DNA of 64,000 nucleotides from contig CANJWZ010000016.1 in assembly GCA_947478725.1 (NCBI GenBank), forward strand, positions 18,532 to 82,531. The letters are read 5' to 3'. The position numbers and the translations under genes were made by a program. Shown in pieces: positions 10,006-19,120 of the stretch. The DNA is from Comamonadaceae bacterium (GTDB taxonomy: Bacteria; Pseudomonadota; Gammaproteobacteria; Burkholderiales; Burkholderiaceae_C). Below the pieces are notes generated by a model that did no database searches, had not been told where the DNA came from, and saw only the letters and a program-made list of their open reading frames with translations. Numbering within the stretch: the first letter of the stretch is position 1; each line of letters starts with the position of its first letter.

Positions 10006-10697
10006 ACAAAAGACTCCTTGGAAAGGAAGGCACGGGACACAAAAGCTGCCGGGTAAGGCAGCGACGGAAATTACGCGCTTGAAGTTACTATGCGCGCTAG
10101 TTCAGTACATTGCAACCTCCCCGGACACAAATAAATGCAAATTTTTGTATTATTTGGCGCATGTTTGCAAGGCCGTATTCGGCATGGCCGGGCCTTCCCG
10201 CATCCGGCTGACTTTCACAGCCCATCACCATGACACATGCGATGGCGTCAAGCGCGATCAAGTCGACAGGTAGCGCGGGTTTTTGGCGCCGCCGGCCAAC
10301 TAAAACTCGCTGGCCAAGCTGGTCAAACTGGGCGAGGTGGGCAGCAAAGGCAGCCGCAGTGGCGCGGCCATGGCCAGTGATGGGCTGTGTGAACCAGGTT
10401 TTGTTGAAGCCCTGAGGCGCTGGGCGAGCGCGATGCGTCTGCGCGCAAAGACGAGTTACTGGCGTTTTTTAGCTGAATCCTTTGCCGTCTCCAGGTAGAA
10501 AGACTCCTTGTGCAGTGCGATAATCTACCCATCTTCATTACGGAGAAATCCTTGGAAACCAGCAGTACCAGCTAGCTTTCAACACCGCAGACAGACGCTC
10601 GACGTTGTTTAAGGGGTTGGAAGCGAAGCACCCCCCCTTTTTTTGTCACTGCTCTGGCAGCTTCTTAAGCCCAGACTGACACAACCGGACATCCGTC
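10006..10697. other. Long hpf/corA divergent region with coding debris and a corA leader
   Basis: 692 bp without an intact gene. Near 10140 an A/T-rich stretch probably holds the hpf promoter. From about 10290 to 10480 the base pattern is codon-like: one plus frame reads LAKLVKLGEVGSKGSRSG and another ends LGERDASARKDELLAFFS-stop. Both lack starts, as expected for a decayed gene I cannot identify. The last 150 bp hold a possible corA leader with an intrinsic terminator (listed separately). No tRNA was seen. Confidence 0.4.
10611..10643 (+). terminator. Intrinsic terminator or attenuator ahead of corA
   Basis: AAGGGG, then an 18-20 base interval, a run of C residues and at least seven T residues, ending about 55 bp before the corA start. 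No intact gene precedes it on this strand, so it either ends a small RNA or attenuates the corA leader. Confidence 0.55.
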
Positions 10698-11687
10698 ATG
10701 CTCAATATTTTCACGCTCGCCAATGGGCGGCTCTTTCAGGAAGAAATCGAGTCGCTCGAAGAACTCTCCAAGTTCCAGCCCATCTGGGTTGACCTCGAAT
10801 CTCCCACACTGGACGAAAAACGCTGGATCAAGCAGTACTACGGCCTGTCCATTCCTGAAGACGCGATGGACGAGGACATTGAGGAGTCGGCCCGCTTTTA
10901 CGAAGAAGACAACGGCGAGCTGCACATCCGGTCTGACTTTCTGATTGCCGACGACGAAGAGCCGCGCACGGTGCGGGTGGCTTTCATTTTGAATCTTGTC
11001 AATGACGATCTCAAAAGCAAAGGCGTGCTGTTTTCGATTCACGACGAAGACGTGCCAGTTTTCAGACTTTTGAGGATGCGGGCGCGCCGCGCGCCGGGGC
11101 TGATTGAAGATGCCAAGGAAGTGTTGCTGAAATTGTTTGACGCAGATGCGGAATATTCAGCCGACACCCTGGAAGGCATTTACGTTGAGCTTGAAAAAGT
11201 CAGCGCCAAGGTGCTGTCGGGCGACGTGACCGACGTGCTGGCCGGCGAGGTGCTAGGCGCGATAGCGCGGCACGAAGACTTGAACGGCCGCATCCGCCGT
11301 AACATGATGGACACCCGCCGTGCCGTCAGCTTCATGATGCGCAGCAAAATGCTGAGCGCCGACCAGTTTGACGACGCGCGGCAAATTCTGCGTGATATTG
11401 ACTCACTCGATTCACACACCGCTTTCCTGTTTGACAAGATCAACTTTTTGATGGACGCGACGGTGGGTTTCATCAACATCAACCAGAACAAGATCATCAA
11501 GATCTTCTCGGTGGCCAGCGTGGCACTGCTGCCGCCCACGCTGATCGCCAGCGTCTACGGCATGAACTTCAAAGGTTTCTTTCCGGAGCTGGAATGGGCT
11601 TATGGCTATCCCTATGCGCTGGTATTGATGATTGCCAGCGCCGTGGTGCCAATGTGGTACTTCAGGAAGCGTGGCTGGCTGAAATAG
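10698..11687 (+). CDS. corA: Magnesium/cobalt transport protein CorA
   Basis: A 329-residue inner-membrane channel for Mg2+ (also Co2+ and Ni2+) that assembles as a pentamer. A long soluble N-terminal domain rich in acidic residues is followed by helices up to about residue 270 and two C-terminal membrane segments. The signature YGMNFKGFFPELEW sits between them (about residues 288-301), and the C-terminal tail YFRKRGWLK is basic. Start ATG 10698 and length agree with the family. It is monocistronic and preceded by a leader with a possible terminator. Confidence 0.95.
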   Translation: MLNIFTLANGRLFQEEIESLEELSKFQPIWVDLESPTLDEKRWIKQYYGLSIPEDAMDEDIEESARFYEEDNGELHIRSDFLIADDEEPRTVRVAFILNLVNDDLKSKGVLFSIHDEDVPVFRLLRMRARRAPGLIEDAKEVLLKLFDADAEYSADTLEGIYVELEKVSAKVLSGDVTDVLAGEVLGAIARHEDLNGRIRRNMMDTRRAVSFMMRSKMLSADQFDDARQILRDIDSLDSHTAFLFDKINFLMDATVGFININQNKIIKIFSVASVALLPPTLIASVYGMNFKGFFPELEWAYGYPYALVLMIASAVVPMWYFRKRGWLK

Positions 11688-11814
11688 CGCCCACGGTTGC
11701 TCTCTGCGTGTAGCACCCTGCTTGTCGAAGACACGTCTGAACACCTGATTTTTTGAGTGCGTTTTGCCATTTGACCTCCAGGCCAATATTTACATTCGCG
11801 AGCAGCTCCTGATT

Positions 11815-12337
11815 TTATAGCTTCTTTAAAAACTGTTCGACAATCGCCAGCGCATACCTGCTGGCCACATGGTCTACAAAACTGGGAAAGTCCACGTGCG
11901 CAGTGTCGTCGGCCCGGTCTGAAATGGTGCGAACGGCGGCAAACGGGATGGCGTAGTCGTAGCAAGTTTGCGCCACTTCGGCACCTTCCATTTCTATCGC
12001 GAGCACCTCATGCCCGACTGACCGAAAAGCACTGCGCAGGGTGCTGGACACGGCTGCGCCCGAGACAAAACGGTCGCCGCTGGCGATCAGCCCCAGGTGC
12101 GCCGGCCACGCCGATAAACACCATGCGCTGCGCGCCAAAGCGTTCCATCAGCGCAGCAGCCGCGGTGGCAGCTGCCACTTTGCCGATTTTGGACAGGGCC
12201 AGCACCACCGGCTGCCCATGCAGGTCGCCTAGCCAGAAGTCCCAGCCTGCATGAGTCACTTTGCGGAGGCGCTACAACAGCTCGATCAGGCCGTGTTGTT
12301 CTTGTGCCAGGGCGCTGAGGATGGCGGTGATAGCCAT
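11815..12337 (-). pseudogene. mtnN: Inactivated MTA/SAH nucleosidase gene
   Basis: Remnants of 5'-methylthioadenosine/S-adenosylhomocysteine nucleosidase. The start ATG at 12337 opens MAITAILSALAQEQHGLIEL, but a TAG at 12272-12274 stops at codon 22. The same frame then continues through GKVAAATAAAALMERFG to FIGVAG. The sequence next shifts frame near 12110 and resumes at LIASGDRFVSGA, followed by AIEMEGAEVAQ and AVRTISDRADD to a normal C-terminus at 11815. About 60 residues expected between FIGVAG and LIASGDRF are missing. A nonsense codon, a frameshift and an internal deletion make function very unlikely. Confidence 0.85.
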
Positions 12338-12354
12338 CGAATGATCTTGCCCAC

Positions 12355-12388
12355 AAAAAAGGGCGGCTCATGCCGCCCCGTTTTTTTT
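12355..12388 (-). terminator. Intrinsic terminator after fadD
   Basis: GGGCGGC and GCCGCCC arms around a 4-base loop, flanked by six A residues on one side and eight T residues on the other. It is oriented to end fadD on the minus strand and may work in both directions. Confidence 0.85.
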
Positions 12389-12399
12389 CGACTGGCGAT

Positions 12400-14088
12400 T
12401 TATTTCTTGTCGCGCAACTCACGCCGCAAAATTTTGCCGACCGGCGTTTTGGGAAGTTCTGTGCGGAACTCTATCACCCTGGGCTGCTTGTAACCGGTCA
12501 GATTTTCCTTGCAGAAGGTGCGTACCTGCGCTTCGGTCAAGTCCGGGTTTTTCTTGACGATCACCAGCTTGACAGCTTCACCTGATTTTTCATCGGCCAC
12601 GCCTATGCAGGCGCATTCCATCACGCCGTCGAGTTGGCCGACCACGTCTTCAATCTCGTTCGGGTAGACGTTAAAACCGCTGACCAGAATCATGTCCTTT
12701 TTGCGGTCCACGATTTTGTAAAAACCATTGCTGTCGAGGATGCCGACGTCACCCGATTTGAAGTAACCGTCTGCTGTCATGACCTTGTCAGTCTCGTCAG
12801 GCCGTTGCCAGTAACCAGCCATGACCTGTGGCCCTTTGATGGCGATCTCGCCGGGCTGGCCTTGCGGGACTTCGTTGCCGTCGTCGTCAAGCAGCTTGAA
12901 GTAGGTGCCTGGAATCGGCACACCAATCGTGCCGCTGAAGGATTTGCTGTTGGTCGGGTTGCAACTGGCCGATGGTGAGGTCTCAGACAAGCCATAACCT
13001 TCGACAATGGGGCAACCTGTTTTCTCGAGCCACAGCTTGGCCACCGAACTGGTGACGGCCATACCGCCGCCCAGCGAAACTTTCAACTGCGACCAATCGA
13101 CGGTGTTGAAGTCAGGGTGATTGGCCAGGCCGTTGAAGAGCGTGTTCACAGCCGGGAAACTGTTGACCTTGTGCTTGGCCAGCTCTTTGAGCACGGCGGG
13201 AAAGTCGCGCGGATTCGGGATCAGAATGTTTTTGCCGCCTGTGCGCATGCCCAGCATCATGTTGACGGTAAAAGCGAAGATGTGATACAGCGGCAATGCG
13301 CACACATAGACGGGTTGCACGCCCGGCTGCATGCTGGCCATGGCGGGGATGTTCCAGGCTTCGGACTGCAGCACATTGGCTATCACGTTGCTGTGCAGCA
13401 GCACCGCGCCTTTTGACACGCCGGTGGTGCCGCCCGTGTATTGCAGCACGGCCACGTCGGTCGGCTTGATGTCCGGTCGCTTGAGCGTGGCGCGTTTGCC
13501 CTGGGCCAGCGCGTCGTTAAAGCGCACAGCACCTGGCAAATTGAAGGCAGGCACCATTTTTTTGACGTTGCGCACCACATAGTTGACCAGTGCGCCCTTG
13601 AGCAGACCCAGCCGGTCACCCATGGCGCATAGGACCACATGCTTGACCGGCGTGGCAGCAACACACTGCTCCAGCGTATTGGCAAAATTCTCGATGATGA
13701 CGATCGCTTTGGAGCCGGAGTCTTTGAGTTGGTGCTCCAGCTCGCGGGGGGTGTACAGCGGATTGACGTTGACCACCACAAAACCGGCGCGCAAGATGGC
13801 GGCAACGGCTACCGGGTACTGCGGCACATTGGGCATCATGATGGCGACGCGATCACCTTTGGCCAGCCCCAGGCTTTGCAGATAGGCACCAAAGGCAACT
13901 GACAGGCTATCGGTTTCGCCAAACGTGATGTCCTTGCCCAGAAAGCTGTAGGCGACTTTGGCGGCGTTCTTTTGAAAGGACTCCTCCATCAAGGCCGCCA
14001 GCGAGGGGTACTGCGACGTGTCTACATCCGTCGGTACGCCAGGCGGGTAGGATTTGAGCCAGGGGCGGTCCAAAGTGGCAGCGGTCAT
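12400..14088 (-). CDS. fadD: Long-chain fatty acid--CoA ligase
   Basis: A 562-residue AMP-forming acyl-CoA synthetase that activates fatty acids for beta-oxidation and lipid synthesis at the inner membrane. Motifs in order: P-loop-like YTGGTTGVSKGAVL, GYGLSETSPSASCNP, YFKSGDVGILD, the hinge DRKKDMILVSGFNVYPNEIE, and the C-terminal catalytic lysine in KTPVGKILRREL. An upstream ATG (14103) is in frame, but GGAGA lies at a proper distance before ATG 14088, giving MTAATLDRPW. A strong terminator follows it. Confidence 0.93.
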   Translation of the reverse strand: MTAATLDRPWLKSYPPGVPTDVDTSQYPSLAALMEESFQKNAAKVAYSFLGKDITFGETDSLSVAFGAYLQSLGLAKGDRVAIMMPNVPQYPVAVAAILRAGFVVVNVNPLYTPRELEHQLKDSGSKAIVIIENFANTLEQCVAATPVKHVVLCAMGDRLGLLKGALVNYVVRNVKKMVPAFNLPGAVRFNDALAQGKRATLKRPDIKPTDVAVLQYTGGTTGVSKGAVLLHSNVIANVLQSEAWNIPAMASMQPGVQPVYVCALPLYHIFAFTVNMMLGMRTGGKNILIPNPRDFPAVLKELAKHKVNSFPAVNTLFNGLANHPDFNTVDWSQLKVSLGGGMAVTSSVAKLWLEKTGCPIVEGYGLSETSPSASCNPTNSKSFSGTIGVPIPGTYFKLLDDDGNEVPQGQPGEIAIKGPQVMAGYWQRPDETDKVMTADGYFKSGDVGILDSNGFYKIVDRKKDMILVSGFNVYPNEIEDVVGQLDGVMECACIGVADEKSGEAVKLVIVKKNPDLTEAQVRTFCKENLTGYKQPRVIEFRTELPKTPVGKILRRELRDKK

Positions 14089-14244
14089 GATTGTCTTCTC
14101 CATTGCGATGATGTAAACAGCCCCGAATTTTCAAGGCTGGCATGGCGCTCGCCTATTGCGTTTTCCCTAGGAAGCGCCCTCAGTTTGAAAGGAGTTGCCT
14201 CAAAGCAAAACAACCAGGGCACCGTTGTAGCCAACCCGTCAGCG

Positions 14245-15678
14245 TTACTCAATCGCCTTGCCCATGTCTTCGATGACCTTTTTGGCATCGCCAAACACCA
14301 TCATGGTTTTGTCCATGTAAAAGAGTTCGTTGTCCAGTCCGGCGTAGCCTGCAGCCATCGACCGTTTGTTGACGATGACTGTTTTGGCCTTGTAGGCCTC
14401 CAAAATCGGCATCCCGTAAATAGCACTCCCCTTGACGTGTGCCGCCGGGTTGACCACATCGTTGGCGCCCAGAATGATCGCCACGTCGGCCTGGCCAAAT
14501 TCAGCGTTGATGTCTTCCATTTCGTGCACCTGGTCGTACGGCACCTCAGCCTCGGCCAGCAGCACGTTCATGTGGCCTGGCATGCGGCCAGCCACCGGGT
14601 GGATGGCGTATTTGACAGTGATGCCCTTGTCGGTCAGCTTTTGTGCCAGTTCTTTCACCGAGTGCTGCGCACGCGCCACAGCCAGGCCGTAACCCGGCAC
14701 GATGATGACGGTTTCGGCGTTGCCCAAGATAAAGGCCGCATCATCTGCCGAGCCGGACTTGACGTTGCGCTGAACGGCTGAACCCGCCGCAGCCGTGCTG
14801 GCCTCGCCGCCAAAGCCGCCCAGAATAACGCTGAAAAACGAACGGTTCATGGCCTTGCACATGATGTACGACAGGATAGCCCCGGACGAACCGACCAGCG
14901 ACCCCGCGATGATCAGCATCGAGTTGTTCAGACTAAAGCCAATGCCTGCTGCTGCCCAGCCCGAATAGCTGTTCAACATCGACACCACCACCGGCATGTC
15001 GGCACCGCCAATCGGGATGATGATCAGCACACCCATGACAAAAGCCAGCGCCAGCATGGCAAAAAATGCGGTCCAGCTACCGGTGAACATAAACATCAGG
15101 CCCAGACCGAGCATGACCAGGCCCAGCACCAAGTTGACCATGTGCTGGCCAGCAAAGGTGACCGGTGCGCCTTGAAACAGCCGGAACTTGTACTTGCCGC
15201 TGAGCTTGCCAAAGGCAATCACGGAGCCGCTGAAGGTAATCGCGCCGATGGCAGCCCCCAGAAACAGCTCAAGCCTATTGCCTGCAGGTATCTGGTCGGT
15301 GCCCATGCCCTTGGCGACGATGCCAAACGCAAAGGGTTCTGCCACCGCAGCCACGCCGATGAAGACGGCAGCCAGGCCAATCATGCTGTGCATGAAAGCC
15401 ACCAGCTCGGGCATTTTGGTCATCTCGACCCGCTTGGCCATCAGCGTGCCCGCGGCGCCTCCAATGACCAATGCCACCAGCACATTGACCATGCCAAGGG
15501 CCTTGCCGCCTGAGGTTTCAACAATCAGCGCACCGGTGGTCAGTACGGCGATCGTCATGCCGACCATGCCAAACAAGTTACCACGCAGCGACGTGGTGGG
15601 ATGGCTCAAGCCCTTCAAAGCCTGAATAAAAAAGACAGAAGCTACCAAATAAAGCAGCGTGACGATATTCATGCTCAT
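14245..15678 (-). CDS. pntB: NAD(P) transhydrogenase, beta subunit
   Basis: A 477-residue membrane and NADP(H)-binding subunit of the proton-translocating transhydrogenase, which uses the proton gradient to make NADPH. About nine hydrophobic segments fill the first ~290 residues, followed by the dIII domain with VIIVPGYGLAVARAQH, HPVAGRMPGHMNVLLAEA and ILGANDVVNPAA. The frame is open far upstream, but ATG 15678 (MSMNIVTLLYLVASVFF) is the first start giving a family-like N-terminus. It is last of the three-gene pnt set; GC-rich repeat copy 1 lies between it and pntAB. Confidence 0.95.
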   Translation of the reverse strand: MSMNIVTLLYLVASVFFIQALKGLSHPTTSLRGNLFGMVGMTIAVLTTGALIVETSGGKALGMVNVLVALVIGGAAGTLMAKRVEMTKMPELVAFMHSMIGLAAVFIGVAAVAEPFAFGIVAKGMGTDQIPAGNRLELFLGAAIGAITFSGSVIAFGKLSGKYKFRLFQGAPVTFAGQHMVNLVLGLVMLGLGLMFMFTGSWTAFFAMLALAFVMGVLIIIPIGGADMPVVVSMLNSYSGWAAAGIGFSLNNSMLIIAGSLVGSSGAILSYIMCKAMNRSFFSVILGGFGGEASTAAAGSAVQRNVKSGSADDAAFILGNAETVIIVPGYGLAVARAQHSVKELAQKLTDKGITVKYAIHPVAGRMPGHMNVLLAEAEVPYDQVHEMEDINAEFGQADVAIILGANDVVNPAAHVKGSAIYGMPILEAYKAKTVIVNKRSMAAGYAGLDNELFYMDKTMMVFGDAKKVIEDMGKAIE

Positions 15679-15689
15679 TTTGAAAGTAC

Positions 15690-15785
15690 CCCCACGCTTG
15701 TCACTTCGTGTACTACGCTGCCCCCCGAGGGGGCCGCTGCGCCTGCGGTCTGGCAAAGCCAGTCCCGCGACCCCTGCGTGAAGGG
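15690..15785 (+). repeat. GC-rich intergenic repeat, copy 1
   Basis: About 96 bp with the core CTGCCCCCCGAGGGGGCCGC, then TGCGCCTGCGG and CTGGCAAAGCCAGTC. An inverted relative (copy 2) lies upstream of pntAA, so the two flank pntAA-pntAB. The core forms a GC hairpin. I recall similar elements as numerous in Comamonadaceae genomes; this was not searched. Confidence 0.7.
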
Positions 15786-15811
15786 AACAAGATCTTTAGG
15801 TTTCACGGCAT

Positions 15812-16120
15812 TCATTTCGCTTCTCCTTTCTTTTCTTTTTTCTTGAACATCTCCAGCATCCGGCGCGTGACCAAAAATCCGCCAAACACATTCACCGCCG
15901 CCAGCACCACGGCCAAAAAGCCCATGGTTTTTCCGAGCGGTGTCTCGGTCAGAGCGGCGGCCAGCATGGCCCCAACAATGACGATGGCTGAAATGGCGTT
16001 GGTCACAGCCATCAGCGGTGTGTGCAGCGCAGGCGTGACGGTCCACACCACGTGGTAACCCACGTAGATGGCGAGCACAAAAATAATCAGGTTGATGATG
16101 GTGGGTGACACGGCTTCCAT
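15812..16120 (-). CDS. pntAB: NAD(P) transhydrogenase, alpha subunit part 2
   Basis: A 102-residue protein that is the separate membrane part of the alpha subunit. Three hydrophobic segments are visible (INLIIFVLAIYVGYHVVW, then AISAIVIVGAMLAAAL, then MGFLAVVLAAVNVFGGFLV), with a lysine-rich tail. In three-gene pnt operons this domain is its own polypeptide, as here. The chosen start gives MEAVSPTIINLI; the upstream extension has no family character. It lies between pntAA and pntB. Confidence 0.92.
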   Translation of the reverse strand: MEAVSPTIINLIIFVLAIYVGYHVVWTVTPALHTPLMAVTNAISAIVIVGAMLAAALTETPLGKTMGFLAVVLAAVNVFGGFLVTRRMLEMFKKKEKKGEAK

Positions 16121-16155
16121 GAGCTTCTCCAGATGACTTTTGAAATGATTGGCGT

Positions 16156-17274
16156 TTAAGACTTGCGTTTGATGTCGCCGGCCTGCGTCATCAGGCAAGC
16201 CGCCACGATGTCATCAGCCATGTCGATGTTCAAAGCACCTTCTTTGGTGATGATCAGCTTTAAAAAGTCGAGCAGGTTGCGCGCGTAAAGTGCGCTGGCA
16301 TCTGCGGCCACCAATGATGCGATATTGGTCTCACCAATCAGCGTCACGCCGTGCTTGACCACGGTTTTGCCGGGTTCAGTCAACGGGCAATTGCCGCCTT
16401 GCGGTGCTGCCAGGTCAACAATCACGCTGCCTGGTTTCATGGCCTTGACCATGTCTTCGGTCACCAGCACAGGGGCGGCGCGGCCTGGAATGAGTGCGGT
16501 GGTGATCACGATGTCGGCATTGGCCACGCGCTTGGCCACTTCGTCTTTTTGTCTGGCCAGCCAGCTTGGGGGCATGGGCTTGGCATAGCCGCCCACACCG
16601 ACAGCGGCTTCGCGCTCTTCATCGGTTTCGTAGGGCACATCGATAAACTTGGCGCCCAATGATTCAACCTGTTCTTTCACGCTGGGGCGCACGTCGCTGG
16701 CTTCAATCACCGCACCGAGGCGCTTGGCGGTGGCAATCGCTTGCAGGCCCGCCACGCCGACACCCAGAATCACCACGCGGGCCGCCTTAACGGTGCCAGC
16801 AGCGGTCATCAGCATCGGCATAAAACGCTGGTAAGCGTTGGCGGCCATCATCACGGCCTTGTAGCCGGCAATATTGGCTTGCGACGACAGCACGTCCATG
16901 CTTTGCGCGCGGCTGGTTCGGGGCGCGGCTTCCAGTGCAAATGCGGTGATCTGTGCTGTGGCCAGGCGCTGCAAGCCCGTAGCATCAAACGGGTTCAACA
17001 TGCCCACCAGCACGCCCCCTGCTTTGAGGTGCGGCACCTCGGCGTCTAGCGGGCAGCGCACTTTGAGGACAATGTCGGCGGCGTAAGCGCCTGCTGCATC
17101 GGTGATCTCTGCGCCGACCGCTGCATAAGCATCATCTGGCACGCTGGCTGCAACACCTGCGCCAGCTTGCACACGGATGGTGTGGCCTTGGGTTTTGAGT
17201 TTTTTGGCCGTTTCCGGCGTGATGGCGACGCGTGTTTCGCCGTCAATGATTTCGGCGGGTACCCCAATCAGCAT
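16156..17274 (-). CDS. pntAA: NAD(P) transhydrogenase, alpha subunit part 1
   Basis: A 372-residue soluble NAD(H)-binding dI domain of proton-translocating transhydrogenase. It opens MLIGVPAEIIDGETRVAITP and contains the Rossmann motif VILGVGVAGLQAIATAKRLG (about residues 168-187), DVRPSVKEQVESLGA, and GYAKPMPPSWLARQ. Related alanine dehydrogenases share the fold, but the adjacent pntAB and pntB settle the assignment. Start ATG 17274 has a GAGGAG ribosome-binding site. It heads the pntAA-pntAB-pntB operon. Confidence 0.95.
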   Translation of the reverse strand: MLIGVPAEIIDGETRVAITPETAKKLKTQGHTIRVQAGAGVAASVPDDAYAAVGAEITDAAGAYAADIVLKVRCPLDAEVPHLKAGGVLVGMLNPFDATGLQRLATAQITAFALEAAPRTSRAQSMDVLSSQANIAGYKAVMMAANAYQRFMPMLMTAAGTVKAARVVILGVGVAGLQAIATAKRLGAVIEASDVRPSVKEQVESLGAKFIDVPYETDEEREAAVGVGGYAKPMPPSWLARQKDEVAKRVANADIVITTALIPGRAAPVLVTEDMVKAMKPGSVIVDLAAPQGGNCPLTEPGKTVVKHGVTLIGETNIASLVAADASALYARNLLDFLKLIITKEGALNIDMADDIVAACLMTQAGDIKRKS

Positions 17275-17391
17275 GGGTTTCTCCTCAATTAGACGTTGGT
17301 TTTTTCTGGCTTTTTTTGCCTGCCTGCGAGCTTACATGAGTTTTCCGACGGTTCTGAATGGGTATTCCATATCCTGTGACGGTTGAGACGA

Positions 17392-17496
17392 CCCATCCCC
17401 GACTTTTCAAGCAGGGGCCGCAGATCTGACTCCGCCAGTCTGCAGGCGCAGCGGCCCCTCGGGGGCAGGGAGTTACACGCAGTGAGCGACCGTGGG
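17392..17496 (-). repeat. GC-rich intergenic repeat, copy 2
   Basis: Inverted relative of copy 1: read on the minus strand it shows TGCCCCCGAGGGGCCGCTGC, GCCTGCAGACTGG and GCCCCTGC in the same order. It lies between the 3' end of mmsA and the start of pntAA. Confidence 0.65.
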
Positions 17497-17499
17497 GCC

Positions 17500-19011
17500 T
17501 CATTTAGCCGTTGGCATGACAAATTCAGCGCCCTTGCCAATGCTCTCCGGCCAGCGCTGCATGATGGACTTTTGCTTGGTGTAAAAGCGCACACCTTCTT
17601 CGCCGTAGGCATGCATGTCGCCAAACAGACTTTTCTTCCACCCGCCAAAGCCGTGCCAGGCCATCGGTACGGGAATGGGAACATTGATGCCCACCATGCC
17701 GACTTGAATGCGTCTTGAAAATTCACGTGCCACGTTGCCGTCGCGGGTAAAGCAGCTCACGCCGTTGCCAAACTCGTGGGCATTGATCAGCTCAACCGCC
17801 TCCTTCAAGTCCTTGACGCGGAGACAGCCCAGCACCGGGCCAAATATCTCTTCCTTGTAGATGCGCATGTCTGGCGTGACATGGTCAAACAGCGTCCCGC
17901 CCATCCAGAAGCCGGCCTCGCAACCCTCGCCTGCATCTTTGCCCGTGAAGGTGCGGCCGTCCACCAGCAGTTTGGCGCCTTCTTCAACGCCCAGGTCGAT
18001 GTAGCCGGTGATGCGCTTGTGAGCCGTGCTGGTGACGATGGGGCCCATTTCGGCGTCGAGGTTCACGCCGTTTTTGATCACCAGCGTTTTGGCTCTGGCG
18101 GTCAACATCGGCAGCAGGCGTTCGGCCACATCACCGACCAGGACAGCAACAGAAATCGCCATGCAGCGCTCGCCAGCCGAGCCGTAACCCGCGCCAATCA
18201 GGGCGTCTACCGCTTGTTCGAGGTCAGCATCAGGCATGACAACCATGTGGTTTTTGGCACCGCCCAAGGCTTGCACGCGCTTGCCGTGGTGCGCGCCCGT
18301 TTCGTAAATATAGTTGGCAATCGGTGTAGAACCGACAAAGGACACGGCCTTGACATCAGGGTGCACCAGCAGCGCATCGACGGCTTCCTTGTCGCCTTGC
18401 ACGACATTGAAGACACCATCTGGCAATCCTGCTTGCTGGAGCAGCTCGGCCATGAACAAACTGGCGCTTGGGTCAATCGGGCTGGGCTTCAAAACAAAGC
18501 AGTTGCCCGCAGCAATCGCCACCGGAAACATCCACATGGGCACCATCACCGGAAAGTTGAACGGCGTGATACCCGCAACCACACCCAGCGGCTGGCGCAG
18601 CGTCCAGTTGTCGATACCGGTGCTGACCTGGTCGGTAAAGTCGCCCTTGAGGAGTTGCGGCATGCCGCAGGCAAACTCCACAATGTCAATGCCGCGCGCG
18701 ACCTCACCTTGTGCGTCGGTGAACACCTTGCCGTGTTCGGCAGTGATCATGTGCGCCAGCTTGTCTTTGTGGGCATTGAGCAGTTCCAGAAACTTGAACA
18801 TCACCCGCGCACGGCGAATCGGCGGCGTGTCAGACCATGCCGCAAAAGCCGCCTGGCTTGAGGCCACAGCCGCAGCCACGTCCGCGCTGCTGGCCAGCAA
18901 CACCTGTCCGCTCACCGCGCCGGTTGCGGGGTTGAACACGTCCTGGCTGCGCGAGGCAGCAGGCAGTGCGACTTGGCCATTGATGTAATGACCGATGGTG
19001 GGAGTTGACAT
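17500..19011 (-). CDS. mmsA: CoA-acylating methylmalonate-semialdehyde dehydrogenase
   Basis: A 503-residue aldehyde dehydrogenase that converts (methyl)malonate semialdehyde plus CoA and NAD to acyl-CoA and CO2 in valine, thymine and inositol catabolism. It has [31 protein letters not shown], the catalytic cysteine in [18 protein letters not shown] (about residue 284), and [13 protein letters not shown]. The GERCMA context and the NFP block are characteristic of MmsA rather than general ALDHs. It is divergent from a LysR gene that may control it. Confidence 0.9.
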   Translation of the reverse strand: MSTPTIGHYINGQVALPAASRSQDVFNPATGAVSGQVLLASSADVAAAVASSQAAFAAWSDTPPIRRARVMFKFLELLNAHKDKLAHMITAEHGKVFTDAQGEVARGIDIVEFACGMPQLLKGDFTDQVSTGIDNWTLRQPLGVVAGITPFNFPVMVPMWMFPVAIAAGNCFVLKPSPIDPSASLFMAELLQQAGLPDGVFNVVQGDKEAVDALLVHPDVKAVSFVGSTPIANYIYETGAHHGKRVQALGGAKNHMVVMPDADLEQAVDALIGAGYGSAGERCMAISVAVLVGDVAERLLPMLTARAKTLVIKNGVNLDAEMGPIVTSTAHKRITGYIDLGVEEGAKLLVDGRTFTGKDAGEGCEAGFWMGGTLFDHVTPDMRIYKEEIFGPVLGCLRVKDLKEAVELINAHEFGNGVSCFTRDGNVAREFSRRIQVGMVGINVPIPVPMAWHGFGGWKKSLFGDMHAYGEEGVRFYTKQKSIMQRWPESIGKGAEFVMPTAK

Positions 19012-19088
19012 AGGGAATCCTCAATCTGAAGTGATGGACAAGTCTAGGTTCGCACCGCTGATTTGATAAGCCCCACTTTATTGATTAC

Positions 19089-19110
19089 ATTGTTCACATA
19101 TCTGAACAAT
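19089..19110. promoter_or_regulatory. Perfect inverted repeat in the mmsA/LysR promoter region
   Basis: ATTGTTCA and TGAACAAT are perfect 8-bp inverted arms around CATATC, ending 10 bp before the LysR ATG and about 80 bp before mmsA. Position and dyad symmetry with T-N11-A spacing fit a LysR-type autoregulatory operator. Confidence 0.6.
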
Positions 19111-19120
19111 AAGGCCTGCC

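Noticed and set aside
10155..10172. Sigma54 promoter candidate TTGGCGCATGTTTGC near hpf
   Set aside because: The GG to GC distance is 9 rather than the required 10 bases, and it points away from hpf toward the decayed region.
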